A stretch of DNA of 64,000 nucleotides from Pectobacterium colocasium (GCF_020181655.1 NZ_CP084032.1:3162001-3226000); one strand, 5' to 3'. Positions 53,724-63,238 are shown, counted from the first letter of the stretch. The notes: generated by a model from the sequence alone, not told the origin. Translations and numbers: made by a program.

Positions 53724-55301
53724 ATGTTTGATGTCGTCGAGCTGTCGCGGCTGCAATTTGCCCTGACCGCCATGTATCACTTTCTTTTCGTCCCGCTGAC
53801 GCTGGGGTTATCTTTCCTGCTGGCCATTATGAACACCACGTATGTGTTGACTGGCAAGCCAATCTACAAGGATATGACCAAATTCTGGGGCAAGCTGTTC
53901 GCCATCAACTTTGCGCTGGGCGTAGCAACTGGCCTGACGCTGGAATTCCAGTTCGGCACCAACTGGTCTTACTATTCTCACTACGTGGGCGATATTTTTG
54001 GCGCACCGCTGGCGATGGAAGGGTTGATGGCGTTCTTCCTCGAATCCACGCTCATCGGCCTGTTCTTTTTCGGCTGGGATCGTCTGACCAAAGTCCAGCA
54101 TATGCTGGTGACCTGGTTCGTCGCGCTGGGTTCCAATTTCTCCGCGCTGTGGATTCTGGTCGCCAATGGCTGGATGCAAAACCCGATTGCCGCTGAATTC
54201 AATTATGAAACCATGCGCATGGAAATGCTGAGCTTCGCCGAACTGGTGCTGAACCCGGTGGCACAGGTGAAATTCGTGCACACCGTGGCAGCAGGCTATA
54301 CCTCAGGCGCCATGTTCGTCCTCGGGATCAGCTCTTACTATCTGCTGAGAGGCCGCGATATCGCCTTTGCCAAGCGATCGTTCGCCATTGCAGCGAGTTT
54401 CGGTCTGGCTTCGGTGTTGTCCGTCATCGTGCTGGGTGATGAATCCGGCTATGTGATGGGCGATGTGCAGAAAACCAAGCTGGCCGCGATTGAAGCCGAA
54501 TGGGAAACACAGCCCGCTCCGGCGTCTTTCACCCTGTTCGCCCTCCCCAATCAGGAAACGATGCAGAATGACTACGCCATCAACGTCCCTTACCTGCTGG
54601 GGCTTATCGCCACACGTTCACTCGACAAACCCGTCGTCGGCATTAAAGACCTGATGGCACAACATGAACTTCGCATTCGTAACGGCATGACGGCGTATGG
54701 TCTGCTGGAGGAACTGCGTTCGGGTAACACCGATCCGGCCGTTCGCACACGCTTTGAAGCCGCCAAACACGATCTTGGCTACGGTCTGCTGCTTAAGCGC
54801 TATACCGATGATGTCGCCAATGCCAGCGAAAACCAGATTCAGCAGGCAACCAAAGACTCAATCCCTCGCGTCGCACCGCTGTATGTCGCTTTCCGTTTGA
54901 TGGTGGGCTGCGGCGTGCTGATGCTCGGCATTTTTGCGCTGTCGTTCTGGAGCGTCATACGCGGCCGCATGCGACAGCGTAAATGGCTGCACCGCGCCGC
55001 GCTGTACGGGATTCCCTTGCCCTGGATCGCGATTGAGTCCGGCTGGTTCGTCGCCGAGTACGGCCGCCAGCCGTGGGCAGTTGGCGAGGTTCTGCCTACC
55101 GCCATTGCCAATTCGTCTCTGGAGGCACATGACATCCTGCTGTCGATGGGGCTGATTTGCGGGCTGTATACGCTGTTTCTTATTGCGGAAATGTATCTGA
55201 TGTTCAAATTTGCCCGACTGGGGCCAAGCAGCCTGAAAACAGGTCGTTACCACTTTGAGCAACCAGCGACCCCCTCACTCACCACACCTGCAAAACCGTA
55301 A
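53724..55301 (+). CDS. cydA: Cytochrome bd ubiquinol oxidase subunit I
   Basis: 525 residues, close to E. coli CydA (522) throughout. [28 protein letters not shown] contains H19, the high-spin heme ligand. The long Q-loop (about 250-380, [38 protein letters not shown]) and [13 protein letters not shown] are conserved. Inner-membrane quinol oxidase subunit carrying hemes b558, b595 and d. The long Q-loop marks the L subfamily. AGGAG is at the start. The operon is followed by yidHG and not by the tol-pal genes usual at the primary enterobacterial cyd locus, so this may be a paralogue. Confidence 0.93.
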   Translation: MFDVVELSRLQFALTAMYHFLFVPLTLGLSFLLAIMNTTYVLTGKPIYKDMTKFWGKLFAINFALGVATGLTLEFQFGTNWSYYSHYVGDIFGAPLAMEGLMAFFLESTLIGLFFFGWDRLTKVQHMLVTWFVALGSNFSALWILVANGWMQNPIAAEFNYETMRMEMLSFAELVLNPVAQVKFVHTVAAGYTSGAMFVLGISSYYLLRGRDIAFAKRSFAIAASFGLASVLSVIVLGDESGYVMGDVQKTKLAAIEAEWETQPAPASFTLFALPNQETMQNDYAINVPYLLGLIATRSLDKPVVGIKDLMAQHELRIRNGMTAYGLLEELRSGNTDPAVRTRFEAAKHDLGYGLLLKRYTDDVANASENQIQQATKDSIPRVAPLYVAFRLMVGCGVLMLGIFALSFWSVIRGRMRQRKWLHRAALYGIPLPWIAIESGWFVAEYGRQPWAVGEVLPTAIANSSLEAHDILLSMGLICGLYTLFLIAEMYLMFKFARLGPSSLKTGRYHFEQPATPSLTTPAKP

Positions 55302-55315
55302 CGGGAGCCTTAATA

Positions 55316-56455
55316 ATGCTGGATTATGAAACACTACGCCTGATTTGGTGGGGATTGATTGGCCTGTTGTTCATTGGCTTCGCCATCACCGACGGCTTTG
55401 ACATGGGCGTAGGCATTCTGCTGCGTCTGCTGGGCAAAAACGATACCGAGCGGCGGGTGATGATTAACGTCATTGCCCCGCACTGGGACGGCAATCAGGT
55501 CTGGCTCATCACCGGCGCGGGCGCGCTGTTCGCCGCCTGGCCAATGGTCTATGCCGCCGCCTTTTCCGGTTTCTATTTCGCGATGATTCTGGTGCTGGCT
55601 GCCCTGTTTTTCCGCCCAGTGGGCTTTGATTACCGTTCCAAACTGGAAAACCACCGCTGGCGCAATATGTGGGACTGGGGCATTTTCATCGGTAGCATCG
55701 TCCCCACGCTGGTGTTCGGCGTCGCCTTCGGGAACCTGTTGCAGGGCGTGCCGCTGAGCGTCGATATGTATTTGCGTCTCACCTACCACGGTGGATTGTT
55801 TGGCCTGTTAAACCCGTTCGGGCTGCTGGCGGGCGTTGTGAGTATCGCCATGATCGTCGCACACGGCGCCATTTACCTGCAAATGCGCACCACAGACGTC
55901 CTTCAGCGCCGCGCGCAAAAAACGGTCCTGATCGCCAGCGTGCTGATGAGCCTCACCTTCTTACTGGCAGGCTTCTGGGTACAGACGGGCATCGACGGCT
56001 ACATGATTACCTCTACTATGGATAAAGCCGCACCGTCTAATCCGCTGCATAAAGAAGTGGTGCAGCAAGCTGGCGCCTGGTTAGCCAACTTTACGGCGCA
56101 TCCCACGCTGTGGGCGATCCCCGCACTGGGCGTGATTTTACCGTGGTTCACCGTGCTCTTCTCACGCCTGAACCGCTGCGGCTGGGGTTTTCTAACCTCG
56201 TCATTAACGATTGTCTGCGTGATTCTGACGGCAGGGATTACGCTGTTCCCGTTCATTATGCCTTCCAGCTTCGCGCCTAACGTCAGCCTGACTATCTGGG
56301 ATGCCACCTCCAGCCAGCTTACGCTTCAGGTGATGACCATTCTGGCCTGTATTTTTGTTCCCACCATCCTGCTTTATACCAGTTGGTGTTATTACAAAAT
56401 GTTTGGCCGCATTGATGCCCGCTACATCGAAGCCAATAAGCATTCCGTTTACTAA
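55316..56455 (+). CDS. cydB: Cytochrome bd ubiquinol oxidase subunit II
   Basis: 379 residues, as in E. coli CydB. LDYETLRLIWWGLIGLLFIGFAITDGFDMGVGILL and the APHWDGNQVWLITGAGALFAAWP block are diagnostic. About nine hydrophobic helices. It forms the heterodimer with CydA. It starts 14 bp after the cydA stop. Confidence 0.94.
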   Translation: MLDYETLRLIWWGLIGLLFIGFAITDGFDMGVGILLRLLGKNDTERRVMINVIAPHWDGNQVWLITGAGALFAAWPMVYAAAFSGFYFAMILVLAALFFRPVGFDYRSKLENHRWRNMWDWGIFIGSIVPTLVFGVAFGNLLQGVPLSVDMYLRLTYHGGLFGLLNPFGLLAGVVSIAMIVAHGAIYLQMRTTDVLQRRAQKTVLIASVLMSLTFLLAGFWVQTGIDGYMITSTMDKAAPSNPLHKEVVQQAGAWLANFTAHPTLWAIPALGVILPWFTVLFSRLNRCGWGFLTSSLTIVCVILTAGITLFPFIMPSSFAPNVSLTIWDATSSQLTLQVMTILACIFVPTILLYTSWCYYKMFGRIDARYIEANKHSVY

Positions 56456-56474
56456 CAACTTGAGGAGAAAGAGA

Positions 56475-56579
56475 ATGTGGTATTTCGCCTGGATACTCGG
56501 CACGCTACTGGCCTGCGCGTTCGCACTGGTCACCGCATTAGCGGTGGAGAACCATGAAGCAGGCAAAGACGCTTCCTGA
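56475..56579 (+). CDS. cydX: Cytochrome bd small subunit CydX
   Basis: 34 residues: MWYFAWILGTLLACAFALVT, then ALAVENHEAGKDAS. One transmembrane helix. It matches E. coli CydX (37 residues) nearly residue by residue in the first 20. TTGAGGAGAAAG is the ribosome site. CydX stabilises hemes b595/d in the oxidase. It follows cydB by 19 bp. Confidence 0.93.
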   Translation: MWYFAWILGTLLACAFALVTALAVENHEAGKDAS

Positions 56580-56585
56580 TAAAAC

Positions 56586-56607
56586 GAAGCGCCGCATCGG
56601 GCGCTTC
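56586..56607 (+). terminator. Terminator after cydX
   Basis: GAAGCGCC (56586-56593) and GGCGCTTC (56600-56607) form an 8 bp stem with a 6-nt loop, 6 bp after the cydX stop, followed by ATCATTCT. Confidence 0.6.
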
Positions 56608-56626
56608 ATCATTCTCAGTTGAGACC

Positions 56627-56776
56627 ATGATTGCCGATACACTCGTCGCCGATACAATAGCCATAGATACAATAGCCGCAGATACACGAGTCACTGATAC
56701 AATCGGGCAGACGAAATCCGCCGGGGGTACTAGAATGCAGACGCGGTGCCCAATCGGATGCCCTCTTTTAACCTGA
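56627..56776 (+). repeat. Five 15-bp GATACA repeats within a 49-codon open frame
   Basis: GATACA occurs at 56636, 56651, 56666, 56681 and 56696, exactly every 15 bp. The unit is roughly GATACAATAGCCNNN. From ATG 56627 the frame stays open to 56776 and reads five pentapeptides of the type (A/I/T)-D-T-x-(A/V/G), then an unrelated tail. No ribosome site is obvious, so it may be non-coding. It fills the gap between cydX and yidH. Confidence 0.5.
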
Positions 56777-56790
56777 AATCAGACGACGAT

Positions 56791-57156
56791 ATGACCACAC
56801 CCAGACAGAACAAGACCCCGTGGTGGCGTGAGGGGACAACCCCGGACTACCGTTTTTCATTAGCGAATGAGCGCACCTTTCTGGCGTGGATCCGTACCGC
56901 GCTGGCGTTTCTTGCTGGTGCTGTGGGTATCGATCAATTCACCGTCCATATCGACCCGCTGATACGTCAGGGGCTGGCTCTACTTCTGGTCGTCTGCGCC
57001 GCGCTGCTCGGCGCTCTGGCCTATCGTCGCTGGGTCAGCAATGAGAAAGCCATGCGTCAGGAAAGCGATATGCCGTATACGCCGATGCTGCTGATCGTGA
57101 CGCTGTTTATCACCCTCATTGCCATTGCGCTTGCCGCTATGATTCTGCTCGGGTAG
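56791..57156 (+). CDS. yidH: YidH family membrane protein (DUF202)
   Basis: 121 residues from ATG 56791 (MTTPRQNKTPWWREG); in-frame ATGs at 56746 and 56758 are alternatives and none has a good ribosome site. PDYRFSLANERTFLAWIRTALAFLAGAVGIDQ is the DUF202 signature, nearly as in E. coli YidH, with three transmembrane helices. Function unknown. It is coupled to yidG 3 bp downstream. Confidence 0.9.
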   Translation: MTTPRQNKTPWWREGTTPDYRFSLANERTFLAWIRTALAFLAGAVGIDQFTVHIDPLIRQGLALLLVVCAALLGALAYRRWVSNEKAMRQESDMPYTPMLLIVTLFITLIAIALAAMILLG

Positions 57157-57159
57157 CGC

Positions 57160-57480
57160 ATGGAAACCACACGCGATCCGGGATTACAACCGCAGCGAAC
57201 CGGCATGGCCTGGTCACGCACGCTGTTTGTGATGCTGATCAACAGCCTGTTGTGTTTTCGTCTGAGCATGGTGGACGACAGCCGTGTGGTGTTCGCCTGC
57301 GCCATTCTGCTCTTGTGCGTTGCCGCGCTGATGTCGGTGCTGGCGATACTACGTTATCGCTTTAACGCCCGTTGCCAATCGGTACTGTCACTCGCCAGCC
57401 AAGGACTGATCGTGCTCACGTCGTCGTCCATTGTGCTCACCGCACTGGTCTTGCTGCTGCATTTCAGCGGCGTATGGTAA
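57160..57480 (+). CDS. yidG: YidG family membrane protein (DUF202)
   Basis: 106 residues: RDPGLQPQRTGMAWSRTLFVMLINSLLCFR is the YidG version of DUF202. Three hydrophobic helices. It overlaps functionally with YidH by context only; the pair is conserved in E. coli. Start 3 bp after the yidH stop. No specific role known. Confidence 0.9.
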   Translation: METTRDPGLQPQRTGMAWSRTLFVMLINSLLCFRLSMVDDSRVVFACAILLLCVAALMSVLAILRYRFNARCQSVLSLASQGLIVLTSSSIVLTALVLLLHFSGVW

Positions 57481-57533
57481 GCGCCGATTTTCTTGACTCT
57501 TTTATGAAAAGAAAGGTTTTTTGAAAGAAAGAT

Positions 57534-57557
57534 GGTGAAGCCCAAACGCGCTTCACC
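57534..57557 (-). terminator. Terminator of fdhE
   Basis: GGTGAAGC (57534-57541) and GCTTCACC (57550-57557) pair around 8 nt. On the minus strand it is followed by ATCTTTCTTTC, and it lies 11 bp beyond the fdhE stop. An A/T-rich exit also faces the yidG side. Confidence 0.65.
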
Positions 57558-57568
57558 GATTAGGCTGG

Positions 57569-58498
57569 CTATTCGATCGAGCTTTCCGGAAACAGGAAGG
57601 GGTTGATGCTGCTGCGAGAAAAGCCTTCTTCCTCCATTTTCACATCCAGCACCAGCGAAGCCAGATCGTCGGCAACGGCTTCTACGCGGTGATCTTTTTC
57701 CTGATATAGCAATTTCAGATACGTGCCGCAGTGGCCGCAGCTTTCCGCTTTGATGGCGGAGTTTTCACTATCCAGCGACCAGTAATTGAGATCGCTAGAC
57801 TCTTCACAGTTGCTGCATTTCACCCGCACCATGTGCCATTCACTCTCGCACAGATTACAGTGCAGATAACGCAGCCCGCTGGAGGTGCCTAACTGCACCA
57901 CGCCGGATACCGGAATACTGCCACACACAGGGCAGAACTGGCGATGTTCGCCGGGCACCGCGCGCGCTTTACCGGGCAGCAGGCTTGCCATCTGTGCCCA
58001 GAACAGCGACAGCGCCGCCCAGATGAACGGAGCTTTATCATTGTTCTCGGCGCGAAATTCGTGTTGCAGCAGCGCAGTAGCCTGCTCTTCCAGTTCCTGC
58101 TCTGAGGCTTTTTCCAGATTTTCCAGCGTGGATAATACCTGTCCGCTAGCATCCGGTTTCAATTCTTCAATCAGCGCGCGCAGCAGCGTGTGCCAGTGTG
58201 CATCACGCGGGAACACCGCGATATCGAGCGGCGGACGTTCGCCAGACTGTTGCAGCACATCACTCAGGTCAAGCCGCAACGGATGATCGTGCAACACCTT
58301 CTGCTGGGCTTCCACCACGCCCGCGGCGAAGGTGAGGTAATCCCCCAGCGGGTGATCTTCAGCGAGTTGACGCAGACGCTCTGCACGGCTGCTGTACAAG
58401 CTTTTTAGATTGGCAAACAGCAGCGGAGGAATATTCCCTTCCGGCGTCGATTTCTCATTCTGTTCTAGCTGTTCCTGAGGAACAATGCGAATACTCAT
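57569..58498 (-). CDS. fdhE: Formate dehydrogenase accessory protein FdhE
   Basis: 309 residues starting [19 protein letters not shown]. Four zinc/iron-type CxxC motifs are visible: [22 protein letters not shown] and CGHCGTYLK, characteristic of FdhE rubredoxin-like folds. It is needed for maturation of the respiratory formate dehydrogenases, binding the catalytic subunit. No fdh structural gene is in the window. Cytoplasmic. Confidence 0.93.
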   Translation of the reverse strand: MSIRIVPQEQLEQNEKSTPEGNIPPLLFANLKSLYSSRAERLRQLAEDHPLGDYLTFAAGVVEAQQKVLHDHPLRLDLSDVLQQSGERPPLDIAVFPRDAHWHTLLRALIEELKPDASGQVLSTLENLEKASEQELEEQATALLQHEFRAENNDKAPFIWAALSLFWAQMASLLPGKARAVPGEHRQFCPVCGSIPVSGVVQLGTSSGLRYLHCNLCESEWHMVRVKCSNCEESSDLNYWSLDSENSAIKAESCGHCGTYLKLLYQEKDHRVEAVADDLASLVLDVKMEEEGFSRSSINPFLFPESSIE

Positions 58499-58862
58499 CA
58501 GGGTGGTTTTTCCTGTTGTTTACGTTGTCTTGTTTACGTTGTCTATCCGATAGATTTCGGGGTGCAGGAAAGCCGCCAGCGCGGTCCGGGTATAATAGCT
58601 AACGCCAATCGCTTCAAGATCGAGATACACGGTGCGACCACAGGGGTGAGGCCTCCCTGCGGGAACCGTCCCCTGCGTTTCCCCTAAAAACGGGCTTCAA
58701 TGATCAGCATTCGGGTATCGCTCAGCTTTAGTCGAGATTATACGCATCGTGCCTGATGACTTCCTGATTTCCGGCAAGGTTATGGCTGTTTTCCACCATC
58801 GATGCCGCCACCTTCCGCTATGACGGCACAGTAACAGAAAAGCGGCACACATCTCCACACCT
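58499..58862. other. Intergenic region between fdhE and the MocR regulator
   Basis: 364 bp without a gene. A tandem duplication GTTTACGTTGTCTT / GTTTACGTTGTCTA lies at about 58517-58544, upstream of fdhE. A C/G-rich hairpin with CAGGGG (58640-58645) and CCCCTG (58669-58674) looks like another small dispersed repeat. Otherwise nothing recognised. Confidence 0.45.
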
Positions 58863-60314
58863 CTAAAGGGGTGATTGCGCCAGACGCTCGCCTATCTGCC
58901 CCCGAATCAGCGATGCTAAGACAATCACGCTTTGTTCACAGCGATCATCCCATTCGTAGGACGCGTTAAAGCGGAAATAGCGATCGTATTTGTCGCCGGT
59001 CGTGAACATTTTCCCCGGCGCAATGCTGACGCCCTGCTCCAGCGCACGACGGTATAGCGCCGTGCTGCTGACACCTTCAGGCAGTTCCAGCCAGAGAAAA
59101 TAGCCGCCCTGGGAATGATTAATACGGACGTCACCCGGAAAATGCCGACGTAGTGACTGTAACGCCGCGTGTTTGCGCTGCTCCAGCGCCCGTCGCAAGC
59201 GGCGCAGATGGCTGTCATAACTGCTGGTCGCTAGATAATCCGCAATCGCCAGTTGCATAGGCGCACTGGTTGATAGTGTGCTCATCAGCTGTAAACGCTG
59301 AATATTTCCCGCATAGCTCCCTGCCGCCACCCAGCCGATGCGGAACCCTGCCACCAGATTTTTAGAAAACGAGGAGCAGTGTAAGACCGTGCCTTTTTTA
59401 TCCAGCGCCTTCGCGGGCAGCGGACGTTGCAGGCCCGTGTAAAGCTCGCTGTAGACATCATCTTCTACCAGCCCGACACCGTGTGTTTCCAGCATCGCCA
59501 CCAGCCGCTGCTTCTTCTCCCAGGACAACGTGCAACCAAGCGGGTTATGGAAATTGGTCATCAGCCAGCAGGCTTTGATCGGATAGTCGTTCAGCGCCTG
59601 CTGCAATGCCTCAAGATCGATGCCCTGCTGCGGATCGGTCGCAATCGCAATCGCCTTGAGCTTAAGGCGTTCAATCGCCTGTAGCGCGCCATAAAATGCC
59701 GGAGATTCGATCACCACATAATCGCCCGGCTCCGTCAGCACCTGAAGACTGAGATTAAGGGACTCCATCGCCCCCGCCGTAATCACAATCTCGTCGGGCG
59801 AGACAGCAATCCCCTGCAACGCATAGCGCTGGGCAATATTCTTCCTTAAGCTCTCATTACCCGGCGGTAAATTATCCAGCGCGCTGTGTGGCTGCATATG
59901 ACGCGCTACCGAGGCCAGCGAGCGCGTTAACTGGCGCTGTGGAAAGAGCTGCGGATCGGGAAACGCCGATCCGAATGGCATCACCGCCGGATCTTTGCTG
60001 GCCTGAAGCACATCAAAAATGAACGCGTTGACGTCCACGTCCTCGGTAAGCTGCACGCGCTCCTGCCCCACGGGCGAATGCAGGCTGTCTGCGGGTAGTG
60101 CGGACAGCTGTGGTGCCGCGTAATAGCCCGACTGTGGACGCGACACAATCAACCCCTGACTTTCCAGCAGTTGGTATGCATGCAGCACAGTCATCAGGCT
60201 CATACCCGAATGCAGTGATTTCTCCCGCAGCGAGGGCAGTTTGTCGCCCGGCTGCCAAATCCCTTCCTGAAGCTGCTCACGGATCTGGTGAGCGAGCTGT
60301 TCAAACTTTGCCAT
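58863..60314 (-). CDS. MocR-type GntR regulator with aminotransferase domain
   Basis: 483 residues. The N-terminal GntR winged helix (residues 1-70) is MAKFEQLAHQIREQLQEGIWQPGDKLPSLR and GMSLMTVLHAYQLLESQGLI. From about 110 a fold-type I aminotransferase domain follows, with LNLSLQVLTEPGDYVVIESPAFYG, TNFHNPLGCTLS and the PLP lysine in SSFSKNLVAGFRIGW. MocR proteins use PLP or an amino acid adduct as signal, typically controlling vitamin B6, GABA or amino acid genes. It resembles E. coli YdcR in architecture. Its target is not evident. Confidence 0.88.
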   Translation of the reverse strand: MAKFEQLAHQIREQLQEGIWQPGDKLPSLREKSLHSGMSLMTVLHAYQLLESQGLIVSRPQSGYYAAPQLSALPADSLHSPVGQERVQLTEDVDVNAFIFDVLQASKDPAVMPFGSAFPDPQLFPQRQLTRSLASVARHMQPHSALDNLPPGNESLRKNIAQRYALQGIAVSPDEIVITAGAMESLNLSLQVLTEPGDYVVIESPAFYGALQAIERLKLKAIAIATDPQQGIDLEALQQALNDYPIKACWLMTNFHNPLGCTLSWEKKQRLVAMLETHGVGLVEDDVYSELYTGLQRPLPAKALDKKGTVLHCSSFSKNLVAGFRIGWVAAGSYAGNIQRLQLMSTLSTSAPMQLAIADYLATSSYDSHLRRLRRALEQRKHAALQSLRRHFPGDVRINHSQGGYFLWLELPEGVSSTALYRRALEQGVSIAPGKMFTTGDKYDRYFRFNASYEWDDRCEQSVIVLASLIRGQIGERLAQSPL

Positions 60315-60422
60315 AGCGCTACGGTTTCGGTGGATGAAGCGGTCATGATTCTTGGCTCGATCGGCACCAATGAGTGACGACCGAGAAGGACATTTTATCG
60401 CGCATAACGCGTTGTTCGAGGG

Positions 60423-61145
60423 CTACTTCGCCGCATAGCGTTGTACAAAATCCAGCAGGATCTTGCGCGCCCAGACGGGTTCTTGCGGGATGTCCATCAT
60501 CCGCTCGACATCCCTGCCGTCCTGTCGCAGCGCCGCTTCATTATGCCGCAGGCACGTCAGCATGATATCCGCGCTGAATTCCGGGTGGAATTGTACGGTC
60601 AACGCTTTATCGCTGTAGCGGATAATCTGGCAGCCATCCATCTCTGACCTCGCCAGCACCTGTGCACCTTCGGGCGGTTCCAGCACGGACTGCTGATGAG
60701 TCAGATAAGCGCCAAACTGCGGCGGATAATCACGCAGTAATGGGTCTTGCGCTGCGGCTTCATTCGTTGTCACAATCTGAACGCCAACTTCCTTGCCGTT
60801 CGGGTTATCCCCCACTTTGCCGCCCAGCGCATCGGCAAGCAGTTGGTGCCCATAGCACACGCCCAGCAGCGGGATATCCGCGTAATACGCTTCACGCAGC
60901 CAGCCAGCGGTATATTCACTCCAGTCCAGTCGATCTGTGACCATTGACCACGAGCCGGAGATCACCACCGCCGCCAGCGTATCAAACGGCGGCAACCGTT
61001 CCCCAAGATCGGGACGAACTACCTGCACCGGCTGCGTGTTACCCTGCACCGCATCAGCAAACCACTTCCCTTGTTGCCCAACCTGAGATGCAATGCCTTC
61101 CGGCGGTTGGCCCAACTGAATCACCAGCAATACCTTTTCGCTCAT
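60423..61145 (-). CDS. Class I glutamine amidotransferase-like protein
   Basis: 240 residues. The GATase triad is visible: Cys in LLGVCYGHQLLADALGG, and His/Glu in VQFHPEFSADI. VVISGSWSMVTDRLDWSE is the oxyanion-region block. It belongs to the GuaA-like stand-alone subgroup (YfeJ-type), some of which act on gamma-glutamyl compounds. It is adjacent to the MocR gene with both on the minus strand; a link is possible but unproven. Confidence 0.85.
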   Translation of the reverse strand: MSEKVLLVIQLGQPPEGIASQVGQQGKWFADAVQGNTQPVQVVRPDLGERLPPFDTLAAVVISGSWSMVTDRLDWSEYTAGWLREAYYADIPLLGVCYGHQLLADALGGKVGDNPNGKEVGVQIVTTNEAAAQDPLLRDYPPQFGAYLTHQQSVLEPPEGAQVLARSEMDGCQIIRYSDKALTVQFHPEFSADIMLTCLRHNEAALRQDGRDVERMMDIPQEPVWARKILLDFVQRYAAK

Positions 61146-61261
61146 CGTCCTGTTCTGCCCGTATTTGAAAAACTATCAGCCTGAAAAACCATCGGTCTGA
61201 AAAACCACAAGAATGCGGCACGCACAGCTTCTTATGAACGCACTTGAGGAGCTACAATTTG

Positions 61262-61708
61262 TCAAAAAGGTGGATCTGTCTGAACGCGGGAGGACAACTC
61301 TTTGACCTTCAGCCAGAACTGCGCAGAAGAGACGATCTTCCCCAACGCATTAGCTAATGACTCCTGATCCCAACAATCGACCCTTTCTCCCTGGTATTCA
61401 ATTGTAAAAGGGTAACCATCGGTATGTTGTGCCCACGTCGCAATATCTGAAATAGCACCGTCGTAGATGATACCTAACCTTCCCTTTGGGGGAAGGTTTA
61501 ACTCACGGCTGCCGTCATATTCTTTTATTAGTTCCCATTCATCAAATATATCCTCTCGGGATATTCGACTTATTGCTAAATGTCCATCAACTTCACTTGC
61601 TAACGCTTTATTTAATGAACGGAAGACATCTCCAATATCCTTATGATTTTTCTCGACGACAGAGGCAGATTCACGCCCTGCCTTAATAAACTCTTTAAAT
61701 TCAAACAT
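61262..61708 (-). CDS. Uncharacterised protein, partner of the EEP nuclease
   Basis: 148 residues from ATG 61708 (MFEFKEFIKAGRESASVVEKNH), preceded by AGGGGC; a longer in-frame start would be embedded in the nuclease gene. No family recognised. Visible features: a charged helical N-terminus and a C-terminal WAQHTDGYPFTIEYQGERVDCW...NALGKIVSSAQFWLKVKEL block. No signal peptide or membrane segment. Its start overlaps the nuclease stop by 8 bp, so the two are coupled. It could be an inhibitor, immunity or accessory partner of the nuclease; that is inference. Confidence 0.65.
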   Translation of the reverse strand: MFEFKEFIKAGRESASVVEKNHKDIGDVFRSLNKALASEVDGHLAISRISREDIFDEWELIKEYDGSRELNLPPKGRLGIIYDGAISDIATWAQHTDGYPFTIEYQGERVDCWDQESLANALGKIVSSAQFWLKVKELSSRVQTDPPF

Positions 61709-62606
61709 TCGCTGCCCCTTTTTTTCTGACACAACCGATAACAGGCATATGATCGAAATAATGCTGACTATCCAGAATAGCAGCACGCAATACATCCGTT
61801 AGTACGACACCTGTCGCCGCCTCATCCAGATACCACGGCCCCGAACTAAGGAAATCACCCGAGAAGATGATCTGATCGAAAGCTGACCAGCCATTACGAT
61901 TCCCCGCTTTACTATAACAGGTTCCAAAATCATGTTGCTGTTCTTCAATTGAGAATGGCACTCGGGCTGAGAGCGTTTTCCAGTAGGGGTTATAGAGCCA
62001 ATAATCAGGCTGAGAGAGTACCAGTGCACGATCGTTGGTGGCCGACAGGTTTTTAAACAGGCTTGGAGCATAGGGTTCAGCGTTGTAATCGCCCATTAAA
62101 ATCACCTGCTTTTTATCCGCAAGAAGGGACTCAACAAACCCTCTTAACCCGATAGAGCATTTATTTCTAAAATCTTCGGCAATGGTTCGTAACTGACTCG
62201 GCCAGTGTGAAACCAGCATGTTTATTTCGTTGGGCGTTTCCGTTTTAAACGCTATTTTTAATTGCTGTGCAATTTTTAGTGACGAGCTGCCAATTCGGCC
62301 GGTATGCGTCTTCCCTTGGGTGACCGCTATGCGAGTTGAACGATAAAAATAGCCGATATCAAATTGGCCTCCAGTTGGCGTAGTGTCATCCATAAATTCG
62401 GATGCAATATCGATGTCCAGAAGCCCTTCAACAAGTAATTGGAAAGAGGTTTGATTCACTTCACACACCGCTAATAGATCAATGTGTTCATGAATAAAAA
62501 GATGTCTGATGATCCCAATAGCATCGGCGACATTACCCCGATTTTGCCAATCTTTTACACCAGGAGGCGATATCGCACAGTTCCAAAAAGCAAAACGAAA
62601 ACTCAA
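61701..62606 (-). CDS. Endonuclease/exonuclease/phosphatase (DNase I-like) family protein
   Basis: 301 residues. EEP motifs in order: N in FAFWNCAIS, E in LLAVCEVNQTSF, H in LVSHWPSQLR, D and N in VILMGDYNAEPY, D in WSAFDQIIFSGD and the terminal DH in YFDHMPVIG. These complete the phosphodiesterase active site. No signal peptide, so cytoplasmic. It is followed by a coupled gene of unknown function. The pair is somewhat more A+T-rich than the flanking housekeeping genes and could be a horizontally acquired toxin or defence module. DNA, RNA or phospholipid substrates are all possible. Confidence 0.82.
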   Translation of the reverse strand: MSFRFAFWNCAISPPGVKDWQNRGNVADAIGIIRHLFIHEHIDLLAVCEVNQTSFQLLVEGLLDIDIASEFMDDTTPTGGQFDIGYFYRSTRIAVTQGKTHTGRIGSSSLKIAQQLKIAFKTETPNEINMLVSHWPSQLRTIAEDFRNKCSIGLRGFVESLLADKKQVILMGDYNAEPYAPSLFKNLSATNDRALVLSQPDYWLYNPYWKTLSARVPFSIEEQQHDFGTCYSKAGNRNGWSAFDQIIFSGDFLSSGPWYLDEAATGVVLTDVLRAAILDSQHYFDHMPVIGCVRKKGAANV

Positions 62607-62761
62607 TGTAATCAGCCTTGAAAGAGGGAATCCTATGCATTGAATTTAATCACAAATCGTTCTTCCAGAGTAATACGTTGGGTGAAATTTCGCACTGCTT
62701 CGCAGATTCAAAACATCATCCAACAAAAAAACGCAGAGAGTGCAATCAAAAACAGAAAAGA

Positions 62762-63238
62762 TTAGGCAGAAGGTTGCTTGCGGTAGGCTAGCGAGAAAAC
62801 GTCATAGAAATCTACATCGCCTTTCGTACGCTGAATTTTTTCTATCCCTGCTTTCACCGCGGGCGGCACTTGCTCATTGCGTAGCAACTGATCCAGCGTG
62901 TCCTGCGATACGTGGCGGATCGTAAACCACTCGCCGTTATAGCACACGCGTAAATCCAGCGTATCGATGTCTTCAAAACGATAGGTCGGGTTAATGTCCA
63001 TCGACAGTGCCAGTGTCATCACCAGCAGAAAGACGGTAAAACCGATCAGATACGGTAAGCCAAAATAAGAGGCATAAAAAAGGATGATCGCGACCGGCAC
63101 GTAGCTCACCAGCATCGCGGCAAACAGATAGGGGTGAGACTGCATGAATTTGCGACTAAAACGTATTTTATTGTCGCGTTTTTCTTCCCGATTGATACGT
63201 TCGATCTCTTCGGTCAGAAGGCGTTTTACTTCGTCCAT
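62762..63238 (-). CDS. ylaC: YlaC family inner membrane protein
   Basis: 158 residues from ATG 63238 (MDEVKRLLTEEIERINREEKRDNKIRF), aligned with E. coli YlaC; ATGs at 63250-63253 are alternatives. Two hydrophobic helices (about 40-60 and 64-82) are followed by the conserved RFEDIDTLDLRVCYNGEWFTIR and KGDVDFYDVFSLAYR. Function unknown. Stands alone. Confidence 0.88.
   Translation of the reverse strand: MDEVKRLLTEEIERINREEKRDNKIRFSRKFMQSHPYLFAAMLVSYVPVAIILFYASYFGLPYLIGFTVFLLVMTLALSMDINPTYRFEDIDTLDLRVCYNGEWFTIRHVSQDTLDQLLRNEQVPPAVKAGIEKIQRTKGDVDFYDVFSLAYRKQPSA

Noticed and set aside
57889..58286. Open frames on both strands within fdhE
   Set aside because: They are shadows of fdhE, whose CxxC motifs and full-length frame are clear.
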